The notes: generated by a model from the sequence alone, not told the origin. 64,000 bases of DNA from Bacteroidales bacterium (GCA_017516865.1 JAFXAU010000023.1:1-64000), one strand, 5' to 3'. Counted from the stretch's first letter, positions 43,132-52,424 are shown. A program made the numbers and translations.

Positions 43132-44625
43132 ATGAAAGGCATTGGTTATTTAGGTTGTTGCATAATCCTTTTTTCGGGAATGCTTCAATCGTGCACAAAG
43201 GAAGGCATTGATATGGACGATGTGGTGGTTCCGAAGGGCTACGCATTGTCGGCTGGAACTTCAACAATTTTTATGAATTCATCAAAGGCGTTCGATTCGC
43301 CTGCCGAATGGGTTTCGGGAACGTACGACAGGCGATTTATCCGTGGCGACGCATTGTACGACGATGCCCGTACCAGCGGGAACGGCTATGGTGGCGGTCT
43401 TGGTCCCGTGTATGCCGGCTATTCCTGCGGTAGTTGTCACCGCAACGCTGGCCGCACCAAACCCGGCGTGTGGACTCCCAACGGTGTTGACGACAAAGGA
43501 AATCCTACCTACGGCTCGGGACAGTATGGCTTTTCGGCTATGCTGATTTACATTACCCGCAAAAACGGCGTGTTCTTCCAAGACTATGGACGTGTGGTCC
43601 ACGACCAGGCAATCTACGGCGTTCAACCCGAAGGGAAAGTCAAAGTTGACTGGCATTTCCAGTCTTTCTCCTTCCCCGACGGAGAACCATACGAACTATG
43701 TTATCCAGAATTTACCATAACCGAATGGTACAAAAAGTTTTGGGACGGCGTGAAAGGCGACTCCATCATTCTTCAGCCCGAAGATTTGTTCTGCACGGTG
43801 AGAATTCCGCTCCGTCACGTGGGAATGGGACAAATTATGGCAATCGACCCTGCTGAAATCGAGGCATTGGCGGCAAAAAGCAACTATCCCGAATATGGCA
43901 TCAGCGGGCGTTGCAACTACATTACCGAACGTGGACGGCGTTCCGTGGGTTTGTCGGGAAACAAGGCACACCACTTGGATTTGACCGTGGAATTGGGCTT
44001 TTCAAGCGATATGGGTTCCACCAACAGCCGTTTCCCCGAAGAAATCTGCGAAGGACAACTGCAAATGTCGCAAGGAAGTGCTATGGGTCTATCATACAAT
44101 CAGTTAGACGTATCAACCCAAGATATGGAAGACGTTGATTTGTATATGCAGTCGCTTGGCGTGCCGGCACGGCGAAATGTTGACGATTCTGTGGTGAAAC
44201 GTGGCGAGCAGATGTTTTATCAAGCAAAATGCCATCTTTGCCACGTGACTACGCTCCACACAAAGGTGGGTGGTTCGGTTCTGCTGAACGGAACACGTCT
44301 GCCGTGGCTCGGTAATCAGACAATTCACCCTTATTCCGACTTCTTGCTCCACGATATGGGCTCGGAAATTATGGGCGTAGGGCTTAACGACAATTTTGTA
44401 AGCGGGTTGGCAAGAGGCAACGAATGGCGCACGACTCCATTATGGGGTGTCGGTTTGCAGGAGAAAGTCAACGGACACACGTATTTCTTGCACGACGGAC
44501 GGGCACGGAATTTCGTTGAAGCCATTATGTGGCACGGCGGCGAGGGCGAAGCGTCGAAAAATCTATTCAAAAACATGAACAAAAACGACAGAACGGCTTT
44601 GGTGGCGTTCCTTAACTCGTTATAG
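43132..44625 (+). CDS. Di-haem oxidoreductase-family lipoprotein (DHOR, COG3488)
   Basis: This encodes 497 residues from the ATG at 43132. Lipobox GMLQSC (C21). Two c-type haem sites: CGSCH (99-103) and CHLCH (367-371). Family features: RGDALYDDARTSGNGYGGGL then GPVYAGYSCGSC, and the C-terminal RTTPLWGVGL, HDGRARNFVEAIMWHGGEG. It is a periplasm-facing MauG-like cytochrome, called thiol oxidoreductase in older annotation. COG3488 proteins frequently pair with imelysins. The operator shared with the imelysin gene and the two genes downstream suggest a metal or redox uptake system. Confidence 0.9.
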   Translation: MKGIGYLGCCIILFSGMLQSCTKEGIDMDDVVVPKGYALSAGTSTIFMNSSKAFDSPAEWVSGTYDRRFIRGDALYDDARTSGNGYGGGLGPVYAGYSCGSCHRNAGRTKPGVWTPNGVDDKGNPTYGSGQYGFSAMLIYITRKNGVFFQDYGRVVHDQAIYGVQPEGKVKVDWHFQSFSFPDGEPYELCYPEFTITEWYKKFWDGVKGDSIILQPEDLFCTVRIPLRHVGMGQIMAIDPAEIEALAAKSNYPEYGISGRCNYITERGRRSVGLSGNKAHHLDLTVELGFSSDMGSTNSRFPEEICEGQLQMSQGSAMGLSYNQLDVSTQDMEDVDLYMQSLGVPARRNVDDSVVKRGEQMFYQAKCHLCHVTTLHTKVGGSVLLNGTRLPWLGNQTIHPYSDFLLHDMGSEIMGVGLNDNFVSGLARGNEWRTTPLWGVGLQEKVNGHTYFLHDGRARNFVEAIMWHGGEGEASKNLFKNMNKNDRTALVAFLNSL

Positions 44626-44660
44626 AATTAAGAATTACAAGTAAAAATTAAGAAATAAAA
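44626..44660. repeat. Intergenic ATTAAGAATTA-type repeat
   Basis: AATTAAGAATTACAAG then TAAAAATTAAGAAATA; no coding potential. Confidence 0.45.
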
Positions 44661-44680
44661 AAGGGTTAATTGTAAAAAAG

Positions 44681-45922
44681 ATGAAAAAGATATTTTGTTT
44701 TGTTATGGCTCTGTTGCCGTTGTTTGGATTGGCACAGGAAAATCAGGAATCTAACGCACAAGCAACGACTCACGACGATGATTTTGAAAACGGCATAGTT
44801 TCAATGAGTGGAAAGACAGGTCTGAAAATCAGTAGCGGCACGGGCGATTTCGTGTTCAAACCGTTTATGTTGGTGCAGACGTGTGCAAAATTCAATTATT
44901 ACGACGACGAAGGTCTTGACAAGGCGTACAATCAAGACAACGTGGCAAACAGCGGCTTTGCCGTTCCTTATGCCGTGCTTGGTTTCACGGGGAAAGCGTT
45001 CGGGAAAGTCACGTTCAACTTGTCGATAAACGCGGCTTCGAGTGGCGGAGCATTGCTCCAACAAGCGTGGTTCGACGTTCAGACGAAAAAGAACATTGCG
45101 TTTCGCATAGGAAAGTTTAAAACACCATTCACCCACGCATATCTCACCACGTTGGGCGAAACATTGCTTCCCGTGCTTCCAAACTCGCTGACAGCCACAG
45201 TGATTCTGCCGTATGCGTTGAACGCCGTCACGCCAAGCATAGGATTGGGTTTTGACTTGGGTGCGGAAATGCACGGCTCCATTGCAAACAAATTCGGTTA
45301 CGAATTTGGCGTTTTCAACGGAACGGGAATAGGCACGAATGCGGCTGGACGGACATTCAGCGACGATTGGCACATACCTTCATTGCTGTACGCAGGACGA
45401 CTCACCTTCTCGCCCAAAGGTGCCATGCCTATGATTCAAGGTTCTGCAAGCCGTCTTGACGAAAACAAATGGATGATTGGCGTTTCGTCGTCGCTGAACG
45501 TTGAGAGCGAGAATGAAAGCACCAACGATTTCCGTGCCGGCTTTGAATTTGCATACTTGTACCATAAATTGTATCTGGCAACCGAATGTTACTTTATGCA
45601 CATTGGTTTTACGGAACGCCAGAAAATCAGCGAAACGTATAATTTCATCGGCGGTTACGCACAGGCAGGTTATTTCGTGACCAACAAATTGCAGGCGGCG
45701 TTGCGTTATGACCTTTATGAACGTAACGGACTCGATACCAAAGGAATGCTGAATATGCCAGCCGTTGGTTTCAATTATTTTATGCCGGGTTGCAACCTGA
45801 AATTGCAGGCAATGTACCAATACACTGGCCGCACGGGGCACGAAACACAAATCGACCGCGACAACGACGATTTGGGAATGACCGTGCACAGCGCGACGGT
45901 AATGTTACAATACACGTTTTAG
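44681..45922 (+). CDS. OprO/OprP-type porin
   Basis: This encodes 413 residues, signal peptide ending FGLAQ. The mature part is an outer-membrane barrel: N-terminal GLKISSGTGDFVFKPFMLVQ, the signature FNLSINAASSGGALLQQAWF and FRIGKFKTPF (matching the phosphate-selective porin family), and the last strand HSATVMLQYTF ending in Phe. It should be a 16-strand trimeric porin passing anions or other small solutes. Same strand as the upstream di-haem oxidoreductase and downstream cytochrome lipoprotein, forming a three-gene cluster. Confidence 0.85.
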   Translation: MKKIFCFVMALLPLFGLAQENQESNAQATTHDDDFENGIVSMSGKTGLKISSGTGDFVFKPFMLVQTCAKFNYYDDEGLDKAYNQDNVANSGFAVPYAVLGFTGKAFGKVTFNLSINAASSGGALLQQAWFDVQTKKNIAFRIGKFKTPFTHAYLTTLGETLLPVLPNSLTATVILPYALNAVTPSIGLGFDLGAEMHGSIANKFGYEFGVFNGTGIGTNAAGRTFSDDWHIPSLLYAGRLTFSPKGAMPMIQGSASRLDENKWMIGVSSSLNVESENESTNDFRAGFEFAYLYHKLYLATECYFMHIGFTERQKISETYNFIGGYAQAGYFVTNKLQAALRYDLYERNGLDTKGMLNMPAVGFNYFMPGCNLKLQAMYQYTGRTGHETQIDRDNDDLGMTVHSATVMLQYTF

Positions 45923-45923
45923 C

Positions 45924-45979
45924 ATTAAGAATTAGGAATGAATAATTAATATTGTAGAGACGCACGGTCGTGCGTCTCC
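45924..45979. repeat. ATTAAGAATTA repeat followed by a GTAGAGACG palindrome
   Basis: ATTAAGAATTAGGAATGAAT and AATTAAT, then GTAGAGACGCACGGTCGTGC and GTCTCC (45954-45979, inner arms CACG/CGTG). It sits between the porin and cytochrome genes, 16 bases before the latter's ATG. Confidence 0.65.
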
Positions 45980-45994
45980 TAATTGCAAAAATAT

Positions 45995-46678
45995 ATGAAA
46001 AAAATATTGATTATAGGCCTTTTAGCCCTTTCGGCCTGCGACGACGGCGATGTGATGGAAAACATAAAAGCAGAAAGTTCGGGACGGACGGTAAAAATCG
46101 CGGCAAGCGTTTCGGGCATAGAAAATTGGCCGTCGGGCTACAATGTGGTGGTGGCAGGTTTTGGCGACAGCAAGTACGCCGACATTTCAAAGAACATTTT
46201 TACCGCCACAGCCGACACGCTTGTTCTGAATGGCATTGGCAATGACGTGAAAACCATTGAAATTTGTGCGATAAACCGTCTGCGTGAGCGTATTGCCACG
46301 TTTTACGAGAACGATATTTCAAACAACAATGAAGCAGAAATTATTCTTGACGCCGGTGCGGTGCAGGCCGACATGTTCAGCGGCATTCAAAAAACGTTGT
46401 TTAACCCGACGTGTGCGGCGTGCCACGGAGGAGGAAAATCCGCCGCCGCAGGGCTTTATTTAACCGAAGGGAAAAGTTACGACGCATTGGTTAACGTGGC
46501 TTCGTCAAAGGCGATCGACGGCTCCGTGCGCGTTGTCCCCGGCGATGCGGCCAACAGTTTTCTGTACAAGGTCGTTACTGGCACCGATGGCACCCTATCG
46601 TTCGACCACTCCAATATGATACTTGACTACAAAAATCTTCAGTTAATCGAAGATTGGATAAATAAAGGGATAGAATAA
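45995..46678 (+). CDS. Mono-haem cytochrome c-like lipoprotein
   Basis: This encodes 227 residues from the ATG at 45995; a TTG start 12 bases upstream is less likely. Lipobox LALSAC (C15). The N-terminal half is a small beta domain (VKIAASVSGIENWPSGYNVV). The C-terminal half has one haem site, NPTCAACHGGGKSAAAGLYL (CAACH at 140-144), and a Met-containing DHSNMILDYKNLQLIEDWI that could supply the sixth ligand. Probably passes electrons to or from the di-haem oxidoreductase encoded two genes upstream. Confidence 0.82.
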   Translation: MKKILIIGLLALSACDDGDVMENIKAESSGRTVKIAASVSGIENWPSGYNVVVAGFGDSKYADISKNIFTATADTLVLNGIGNDVKTIEICAINRLRERIATFYENDISNNNEAEIILDAGAVQADMFSGIQKTLFNPTCAACHGGGKSAAAGLYLTEGKSYDALVNVASSKAIDGSVRVVPGDAANSFLYKVVTGTDGTLSFDHSNMILDYKNLQLIEDWINKGIE

Positions 46679-46722
46679 AATTTTGTTTCTTCCCAATGTC
46701 ATTTCAATCAATATCACATTAG

Positions 46723-48213
46723 TTACCAACGGAACTTTTTATAATAGTGTTTCGATGGATATGCAATGCTAATGTAATCGTATAGAGGTTCAATTACATA
46801 GTTACCTGTTGTGTCAATGTATCCATATTTGGATTTCATTTCTATGAGAGCAAGTCCTTCTTTAGAAAAATAATCAATATCATCAAATTTAGGTTCTATT
46901 GCATATTTCCCTGTGCTATCTATAAAACCATATTTCCCACCTATTTTTATGCTTGCGAGTCCATTTTCTTGAAAATTCCATGCATGTTCAAATTTGGGTC
47001 CAACAAATTCCCCCGTTTTATTTATAAAACCATATTTATTGTTTATTTTGACAAGCGCCAATCCATTTTTTCCAAAATCGTTTGCTTCTTGAAATTGCTG
47101 CCTTATCACAATTTTTCCTGTAGGGTCTATGTAACCATAATTTTCACATTTATTTATAAATAGATTATATTCTCCTACGTATGCTAAGCCATTCGAAAAT
47201 CTCCCAACGCAGTCATATTTTAATTGTATTACAACTTCACCAGAGGTATTGATAAATCCATATTTTCTATGGTTGTTTTTCCCATATTCTCGTACGATTG
47301 CAAGTCCGTCACTAAAATCTTCTACATGGCCAAAATTGGGCTTAATTACAATTTTTCCTGTTGTATCAATAAATCCCATTCCATAATCCAATGAAATACG
47401 AGCCAAACCATTCTCTTGAAACTCTCCAATCCAATTGTATTGTGGTTCAGTAATGATATTCCCTTCTTTGTCTATTAAACCATATTTCCAATTTTTAACA
47501 ACAACTTTAAAATAGTTTTTAGTTACTAATGGTTGAATACTTTTAAATTTGGGGAGAATCACAAATTTCCCTGTAGAGTCGATGTATCCATATTTGTGTT
47601 TTATTTCCACTACAGCAAAACCGTCGGAAAAATCTTGGGCAAAATCTAAAGTTGGATCTATAATAAATTTTCCTGTTGTATCAATGTAACCCCATTTTTT
47701 ATTTTGCTTTACACGAGCCAGACCATTTGAGAATACTCCAGCATCGTCATAAATGGGTTCTATTACTATATTTCCTTTTAGATCAACGAATCCGTATTTT
47801 TTATCTTTCTTTATTTTTGCAAGTCCGTTTGAGGGAGAAATCCAGATATAATTATATTGTGGCTCTATCAAATATTTCCCTGTTTTATCTATAACACCGT
47901 ATTTTTTATTTACAAGAACAATAGTTTTGCCATCACAAAAATCTCCTGCATAATTAAACTTTGGTTCAATTACAATTTTACCTGTGGTGTCGACAAATCC
48001 GTATTTGTTTCCTAATTTGACACAGGCAAGACCATTGTCGGAAAACAGAAAAGCATGGTCGAATTGCGGCGTTACAATGTATTCACCCTTTGCATTCACA
48101 TATCCCCATTTCCCATTAATTTTTACTCTAAAAATTACATTGTCGATTGGACTTGCACTTACTGCAATAGCCGTATGCATGACTATTACAAAAAATAAAG
48201 TTTTTAATTTCAT
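46723..48213 (-). CDS. Secreted WG-repeat protein
   Basis: This encodes 496 residues from the ATG at 48213, chosen because it begins a signal peptide (MKLKTLFFVIVMHTAIAVSA) and because TATTTTCG, a likely -7 box, lies too close to the upstream ATG at 48240. About 13 WG repeats follow, each of the form KYGFIDTTGKIVIEPKFD (34-40 residues per unit). WG-repeat proteins fold as beta-rich solenoids or propellers and are thought to bind proteins or surfaces. The repeats are diverged at the DNA level, so expansion is not recent. The gene is AT-rich and stands between the cytochrome and Bat-like groups. Confidence 0.9.
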   Translation of the reverse strand: MKLKTLFFVIVMHTAIAVSASPIDNVIFRVKINGKWGYVNAKGEYIVTPQFDHAFLFSDNGLACVKLGNKYGFVDTTGKIVIEPKFNYAGDFCDGKTIVLVNKKYGVIDKTGKYLIEPQYNYIWISPSNGLAKIKKDKKYGFVDLKGNIVIEPIYDDAGVFSNGLARVKQNKKWGYIDTTGKFIIDPTLDFAQDFSDGFAVVEIKHKYGYIDSTGKFVILPKFKSIQPLVTKNYFKVVVKNWKYGLIDKEGNIITEPQYNWIGEFQENGLARISLDYGMGFIDTTGKIVIKPNFGHVEDFSDGLAIVREYGKNNHRKYGFINTSGEVVIQLKYDCVGRFSNGLAYVGEYNLFINKCENYGYIDPTGKIVIRQQFQEANDFGKNGLALVKINNKYGFINKTGEFVGPKFEHAWNFQENGLASIKIGGKYGFIDSTGKYAIEPKFDDIDYFSKEGLALIEMKSKYGYIDTTGNYVIEPLYDYISIAYPSKHYYKKFRW

Positions 48214-48335
48214 ATTTTGTTTAAGGTTAATAGTTTTCATTTGCGAAAATACATATTTTTTGGAGGATACCACATACGTTGAACTAATTTTAAGGGAATA
48301 GTAAGTTATGCGTTATAGCCAAAAGGAAAATTGTA

Positions 48336-49277
48336 TTATTCGGCAACTTCTTCTTTCTCAATCAAATGCTTGCTTTCGTTGATGCAGAACAGCGAAAGTC
48401 CGTAGTGCAGATTTCCGGTTTCAACGGTTGGTTTGTGTTTTGCAAACTTCACGAAATCGGCTTCTTTTAATATTATTTGCAAGTTTTGAATTACCGATAG
48501 GGGAACTTTGCCCGAAGCAACTACTTCTTGTATAATCTCGTCCGACGTCTTTTCAAACGTGTCGATTGCAAGCACTTCGCCGAAGTACTCTCGAAGAATG
48601 TCGGTGAGTATTGTGTAATAGTTTTTGTATTCGTCTTTCTCACAGAGATTCTGTGATTTAAGTTGTTCTAATTCACGTAACGCTTTAATATCTGCTTTTT
48701 CTTTTGCGACAACTTTTTTCGGTAAGAATTTTGGCTTTTTGTGTTTCAAAACATACCAAATCACAAACGCAATCAGGGCAAGAACCAAGACAACGGCAAC
48801 TACCGTAAGGATTTTCGGAAGATAATCCTTGAACGTATATTCAGGCACACGGATTGGTTTTATCGGCTTTATTACGCCCGTAGTGTCGAGTTCCACGGTC
48901 TGCACCGACAATTGTACAGGAGACGACCAAATTGTGTCGCTACCATAAATAAACGGCCCTATTTCAAACGAATATTCACCAGCGTCGAAACAAGTGATGG
49001 GTAGTTTAGCTTTTCGTATGCTTTTATCCTTGTCTTCGGTAGATTGAAAACTAAAAGTATCGACAAGAAAAATGTTGTGTGTCAACTCTTTACCAAAGTC
49101 GGGGATAATGAGCGTCTTGTCGGAATTGTATTCAATTGCAAGCGAAATGTTCTGTTGTTCGCCAATGCGCATCTGATTGGTGTCGAGTTGTGCGGAAATG
49201 GTTATGTCGTTGGCAAATAACAGAGTGCTTAATAATAATCCACAAATGATTGATATGTAGTATTTTATGTTTTTCAT
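48336..49277 (-). CDS. BatD-related membrane protein of the MoxR cluster
   Basis: This encodes 313 residues: signal peptide (1-22), periplasmic Ig-like domain (NDITISAQLDTNQMRIGEQQ, GEYSFEIGPFIYGSDTIWSS), one membrane helix (about 158-180, LTVVAVVLVLALIAFVIWYV), and a cytoplasmic helical domain (YYTILTDILREYFGEVLAID, LKEADFVKFAKHKP). The last domain has the same YY...L..YF and F.(K/R)FA pattern as the end of BatD at 17126, so the two are related. It starts 2 bases after the DUF58 gene. Probably part of a MoxR-VWA-type complex. Confidence 0.75.
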   Translation of the reverse strand: MKNIKYYISIICGLLLSTLLFANDITISAQLDTNQMRIGEQQNISLAIEYNSDKTLIIPDFGKELTHNIFLVDTFSFQSTEDKDKSIRKAKLPITCFDAGEYSFEIGPFIYGSDTIWSSPVQLSVQTVELDTTGVIKPIKPIRVPEYTFKDYLPKILTVVAVVLVLALIAFVIWYVLKHKKPKFLPKKVVAKEKADIKALRELEQLKSQNLCEKDEYKNYYTILTDILREYFGEVLAIDTFEKTSDEIIQEVVASGKVPLSVIQNLQIILKEADFVKFAKHKPTVETGNLHYGLSLFCINESKHLIEKEEVAE

Positions 49278-49279
49278 CT

Positions 49280-50146
49280 TTATCGTTTCTTAAACAATGT
49301 CATAAGTGGTTTTACATAATCTTCGTCGCAGCGGATATTCACGTGTCCCACGCCCGATTTGGTAAATGCGTCGTTGAGTTCCGCCATTCGGTTTCGGTAA
49401 TTTTGTTCAAACGCATTGCGTGTCGCCTTGCTGCTGGTGTCAATCCATTCTTCTGCACCGGTTTCGGCGTCGTTCACACGAATGAGCCCGATGTTGGGAA
49501 GGGTAGATTCCATTTGGTCGAACACACGGATGGCAATCAGGTCGTGCTTGCGGTTGGCGATAGACAGCGCATCCTTGAGCGGATGGCGGTCGTTGAAGTC
49601 GGAGATGAGGAACGCCGAGCAGTGACGCTTAATCATATTGGTGAAATATTCCAACGCCAACGGAATGTCGGTCCCTTTGCTTTCCGGCTCAAATTCAAGC
49701 AGTTCACGGATGATCCTTAAAATATGCTTACGACCTTTCTGCGGCAAAATCAGTTTTTCAATCTTGTCGGAAAAGAGGAGCACGCCGATTTTGTCGTTGT
49801 TTTGAATGGCAGAAAACGAAAGCGTGGCGGCAATTTCGGTGATAATTTCCCGCTTGATACGCATACGGCTACCCAAACTTTGCGAACCACTTAAGTCAAT
49901 GAGTAACATTACAGTAAGCTCACGCTCTTCTTCAAAAACTTTAACATACGGTTTATTCAGTCGGGCGGTCACGTTCCAGTCAATGTCGCGGATAGCGTCG
50001 CCGTACTGATATTCACGAACTTCGCTGAAAGCCATACCTTGTCCCTTGAACGAACTATGGTATTCACCCGCAAAAATATTGTGGGAGAGACCACGCGTCT
50101 TGATCTCAATCTTACGGACTTTCTTTAATAATTCGCTTGCTTCCAT
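49280..50146 (-). CDS. DUF58 (VWA-like) protein of the MoxR cluster
   Basis: This encodes 288 residues. Hallmark DUF58 segment REYQYGDAIRDIDWNVTARL (about residues 40-60), preceded by the usual GLSHNIFAGEYHSSFKGQG. It contains the VWA-like MIDAS-type LIDLSGSQSLG (DxSxS; residues 82-92) and FLISDFNDRHPL. Cytoplasmic partner of MoxR ATPases. Second gene of the moxR-DUF58-BatD-like transcript. Confidence 0.9.
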   Translation of the reverse strand: MEASELLKKVRKIEIKTRGLSHNIFAGEYHSSFKGQGMAFSEVREYQYGDAIRDIDWNVTARLNKPYVKVFEEERELTVMLLIDLSGSQSLGSRMRIKREIITEIAATLSFSAIQNNDKIGVLLFSDKIEKLILPQKGRKHILRIIRELLEFEPESKGTDIPLALEYFTNMIKRHCSAFLISDFNDRHPLKDALSIANRKHDLIAIRVFDQMESTLPNIGLIRVNDAETGAEEWIDTSSKATRNAFEQNYRNRMAELNDAFTKSGVGHVNIRCDEDYVKPLMTLFKKR

Positions 50147-50149
50147 TCA

Positions 50150-50191
50150 ATTATGTATAATGCACAATGCATAATTCACAATGCACAATTT
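50150..50191. repeat. Intergenic AATGCACAATGCATAATTCAC repeat
   Basis: TAATGCACAATGCATAATTC then ACAATGCACAATT; relative of the repeat at 25511-25539. Lies between moxR and the DUF58 gene, interrupting the operon. Confidence 0.5.
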
Positions 50192-50232
50192 TAATTAAAA
50201 TCTTCTGGAAATTTCTAACTTATGCATCCTAA

Positions 50233-51252
50233 CTACGGCACATCCACCGCGTTCACAATCTTGGTGATAATATCCTCGGTAGAAACATTTTCTGCTTCGG
50301 CCTCGTAGGTGAGGCCGATTCTGTGGCGAAGCACCGAATGGCACACGGCACGGATGTCTTCCGGAATCACGTAGCCACGGCGTTTGATGAACGCATACGC
50401 CTTTGCCGCCTTTGCCAAGCTGATTCCCGCACGTGGCGAACAACCGAAACTGATGAACGGCTTGAGTTCCTCGAGTTTGTATTGCTCTGGGAAACGTGTT
50501 GCAAATACAATATCGACAATGTATTTCTCGATTTTTTCGTCCATATACACTTCCGAAACAATTTCCCGTGCCTTGATGATTGCGTCGGTGGAAATGACCT
50601 GATTTGCCACAGGAAACGTTTGTAGCAAGTTCTGACGGATAATCTTCTGTTCTTCCTCTTTTTTCGGATAGCCAACGATGATTTTCAGCATAAAACGGTC
50701 AACCTGTGCTTCGGGCAGTGGATACGTACCTTCTTGTTCTATAGGGTTTTGCGTTGCCATTACAAGGAACGGTTCTTCCAATTTGTAGGTATTCGGCCCT
50801 ATGGTAACCTGACGTTCCTGCATTGCCTCGAGCAAGGCACTCTGCACTTTCGACGGGGCACGGTTGATTTCGTCGGCGAGGATGAAGTTTGCGAAAATAG
50901 GACCTTTTTTCACCACGAAATCTTCGCTTTTCTGACTGTAAATCATTGTTCCCAGCAAATCGGCAGGCAACAAGTCGGGGGTAAACTGGATACGGCTGAA
51001 CGATGCGTTGATGGTTTTTGCCAACGTGTTGATTGCCAATGTTTTTGCTAATCCAGGAACACCTTCAAGCAAAATGTTTCCGTTTGAAAGCAGACCAATC
51101 AGCAGACCTTCAATCAGGTCTTTCTGACCGACAATCACTTTCTGCATCTCGTGCGAAACCAAATCAACAAATGCACTTTCCTGCTGGATTCGGCTGTTCA
51201 GTTCCATAATGTCAACGTGGGAACCGCTGTTTACTGATGAATTTTCGTTCAT
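50233..51252 (-). CDS. MoxR family AAA+ ATPase
   Basis: This encodes 339 residues. Walker A variant GVPGLAKTLAI typical of MoxR, Walker B FILADEINRAPSKVQSALLE, sensor 1 FLVMATQNPIEQEGTYPLPE, arginine-rich ISFGCSPRAGISLAKAAK. MoxR proteins act as chaperones activating VWA proteins and metal centres, here together with the DUF58 and BatD-related products encoded downstream. In Bacteroides batA-batE usually follow this set; here they do not. Confidence 0.93.
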   Translation of the reverse strand: MNENSSVNSGSHVDIMELNSRIQQESAFVDLVSHEMQKVIVGQKDLIEGLLIGLLSNGNILLEGVPGLAKTLAINTLAKTINASFSRIQFTPDLLPADLLGTMIYSQKSEDFVVKKGPIFANFILADEINRAPSKVQSALLEAMQERQVTIGPNTYKLEEPFLVMATQNPIEQEGTYPLPEAQVDRFMLKIIVGYPKKEEEQKIIRQNLLQTFPVANQVISTDAIIKAREIVSEVYMDEKIEKYIVDIVFATRFPEQYKLEELKPFISFGCSPRAGISLAKAAKAYAFIKRRGYVIPEDIRAVCHSVLRHRIGLTYEAEAENVSTEDIITKIVNAVDVP

Positions 51253-51390
51253 ATTCTGTGTCTTTTATATCTTTTTCAAAAATCGACCGAAATTACAAAA
51301 TCCGACCAATCAGTGAAACTGAAAAAGCGGAAATTTATTGTTTTGTTGAAAACTTTGATAGAAATGTGAATTTCCAACAAATTCTTTATT

Positions 51391-51426
51391 TTTAATTCTT
51401 AATTCATAATTTTAATACTATTTTTG
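51391..51426 (+). promoter_or_regulatory. nusB operon promoter next to an intergenic repeat
   Basis: -7 TATTTTTG at 51419-51426, 23 bases before the nusB ATG. The -33 region is occupied by the repeat TTTAATTCTTAATTCATAAT (51391-51410) and has no TTTG. Confidence 0.55.
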
Positions 51427-51449
51427 CCCCAACAATTGGACATTGAATT

Positions 51450-52424
51450 ATGGAGCTGAAAGAACGCAAGATTAGCATGATAGGCAGACATTTGATTCGC
51501 ATCAAAGTCTTGCAGACGCTTTACGCGTATAGAAAGACGGAAAATCCCGACATGAAAGTTTTCACGAAGGAGTTGGAAATGAGTATGAAAAAATCATACG
51601 AACAATATCTCGTTATTCTGCTTTTGCTTGCCGAACTGCGTGACTACGCTAATCTCCGCATAACTCAGATTCAGGAACGGCAGATAAAAGACGAAGAAGC
51701 GTGGAAACGCCTCGAACGTTTTGCAAACAACCGTGTTTTGGCTCAGTTGGCAGACAATCCCGATTTGATGTCGATAGTGGCAAACGAAAAACTTTCGTTG
51801 GAGAATTACAAAACATCGGTTAAGGAGATTTATAAGAACATTATTGAATCTGAATTTTACGATGTATATATCAAATCGGACGATTCTTATCAGGCAGACA
51901 AAAACTTTGTCCGCACGCTGCTGCTCAATGTCGTTGCCGAAACAGAATCGTTGTTCGACTCATTTGAAGAATCGTCTATTTTCATGAACGACGATGCCGA
52001 CAATGTGGTTTCGATGGTGGAGAAAACAGTTAAATGGTTTTCGGAATCATCGGAATATGGAGGAGACATACTTCCAATGTTTGGTGATGCAGAAACGCAC
52101 GATTTTGGGTTCAATTTGTTTGTGAAAGCAGTAAATATGTGGGACGAAATAAATCCATACATCGACAAGAATCTCAAAAATTGGATTCAGGAGCGTGTTG
52201 CCGAAATGGATATAATCATCATGCAACTCGCAGTAACTGAAATTATTGCGTATAAAGAAATTCCAATCCCGGTTTCGTTGAACGAATACATTGAAATTGC
52301 AAAATGGTACAGCACTGAAAATAGTGGTTCGTTCATCAACGGAATCTTATATAAAGTGATTGAAGACCTCAAAAAAGATGGTAAAATTCAAAAAATCGGA
52401 CGTGGCTTAATTATTAAGAAATGA
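51450..52424 (+). CDS. nusB: Transcription antitermination factor NusB (long Bacteroidetes form)
   Basis: This encodes 324 residues, more than twice the usual 140. Start motif MIGRHLIRIKVLQTLYAY is the N-terminal RNA-binding helix of NusB. A long helical insertion (residues 40-210) separates it from the C-terminal part IIMQLAVTEIIAYKEIPIPV then SLNEYIEIAKWYST and FINGILYKV. NusB with NusE promotes antitermination of rRNA transcription. Its stop overlaps the start of the DUF1573 gene (ATGA). Confidence 0.92.
   Translation: MELKERKISMIGRHLIRIKVLQTLYAYRKTENPDMKVFTKELEMSMKKSYEQYLVILLLLAELRDYANLRITQIQERQIKDEEAWKRLERFANNRVLAQLADNPDLMSIVANEKLSLENYKTSVKEIYKNIIESEFYDVYIKSDDSYQADKNFVRTLLLNVVAETESLFDSFEESSIFMNDDADNVVSMVEKTVKWFSESSEYGGDILPMFGDAETHDFGFNLFVKAVNMWDEINPYIDKNLKNWIQERVAEMDIIIMQLAVTEIIAYKEIPIPVSLNEYIEIAKWYSTENSGSFINGILYKVIEDLKKDGKIQKIGRGLIIKK

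Noticed and set aside
46723..48213. Recent tandem expansion of WG repeats
   Set aside because: Units are similar in protein but clearly diverged in DNA, so the array is old.
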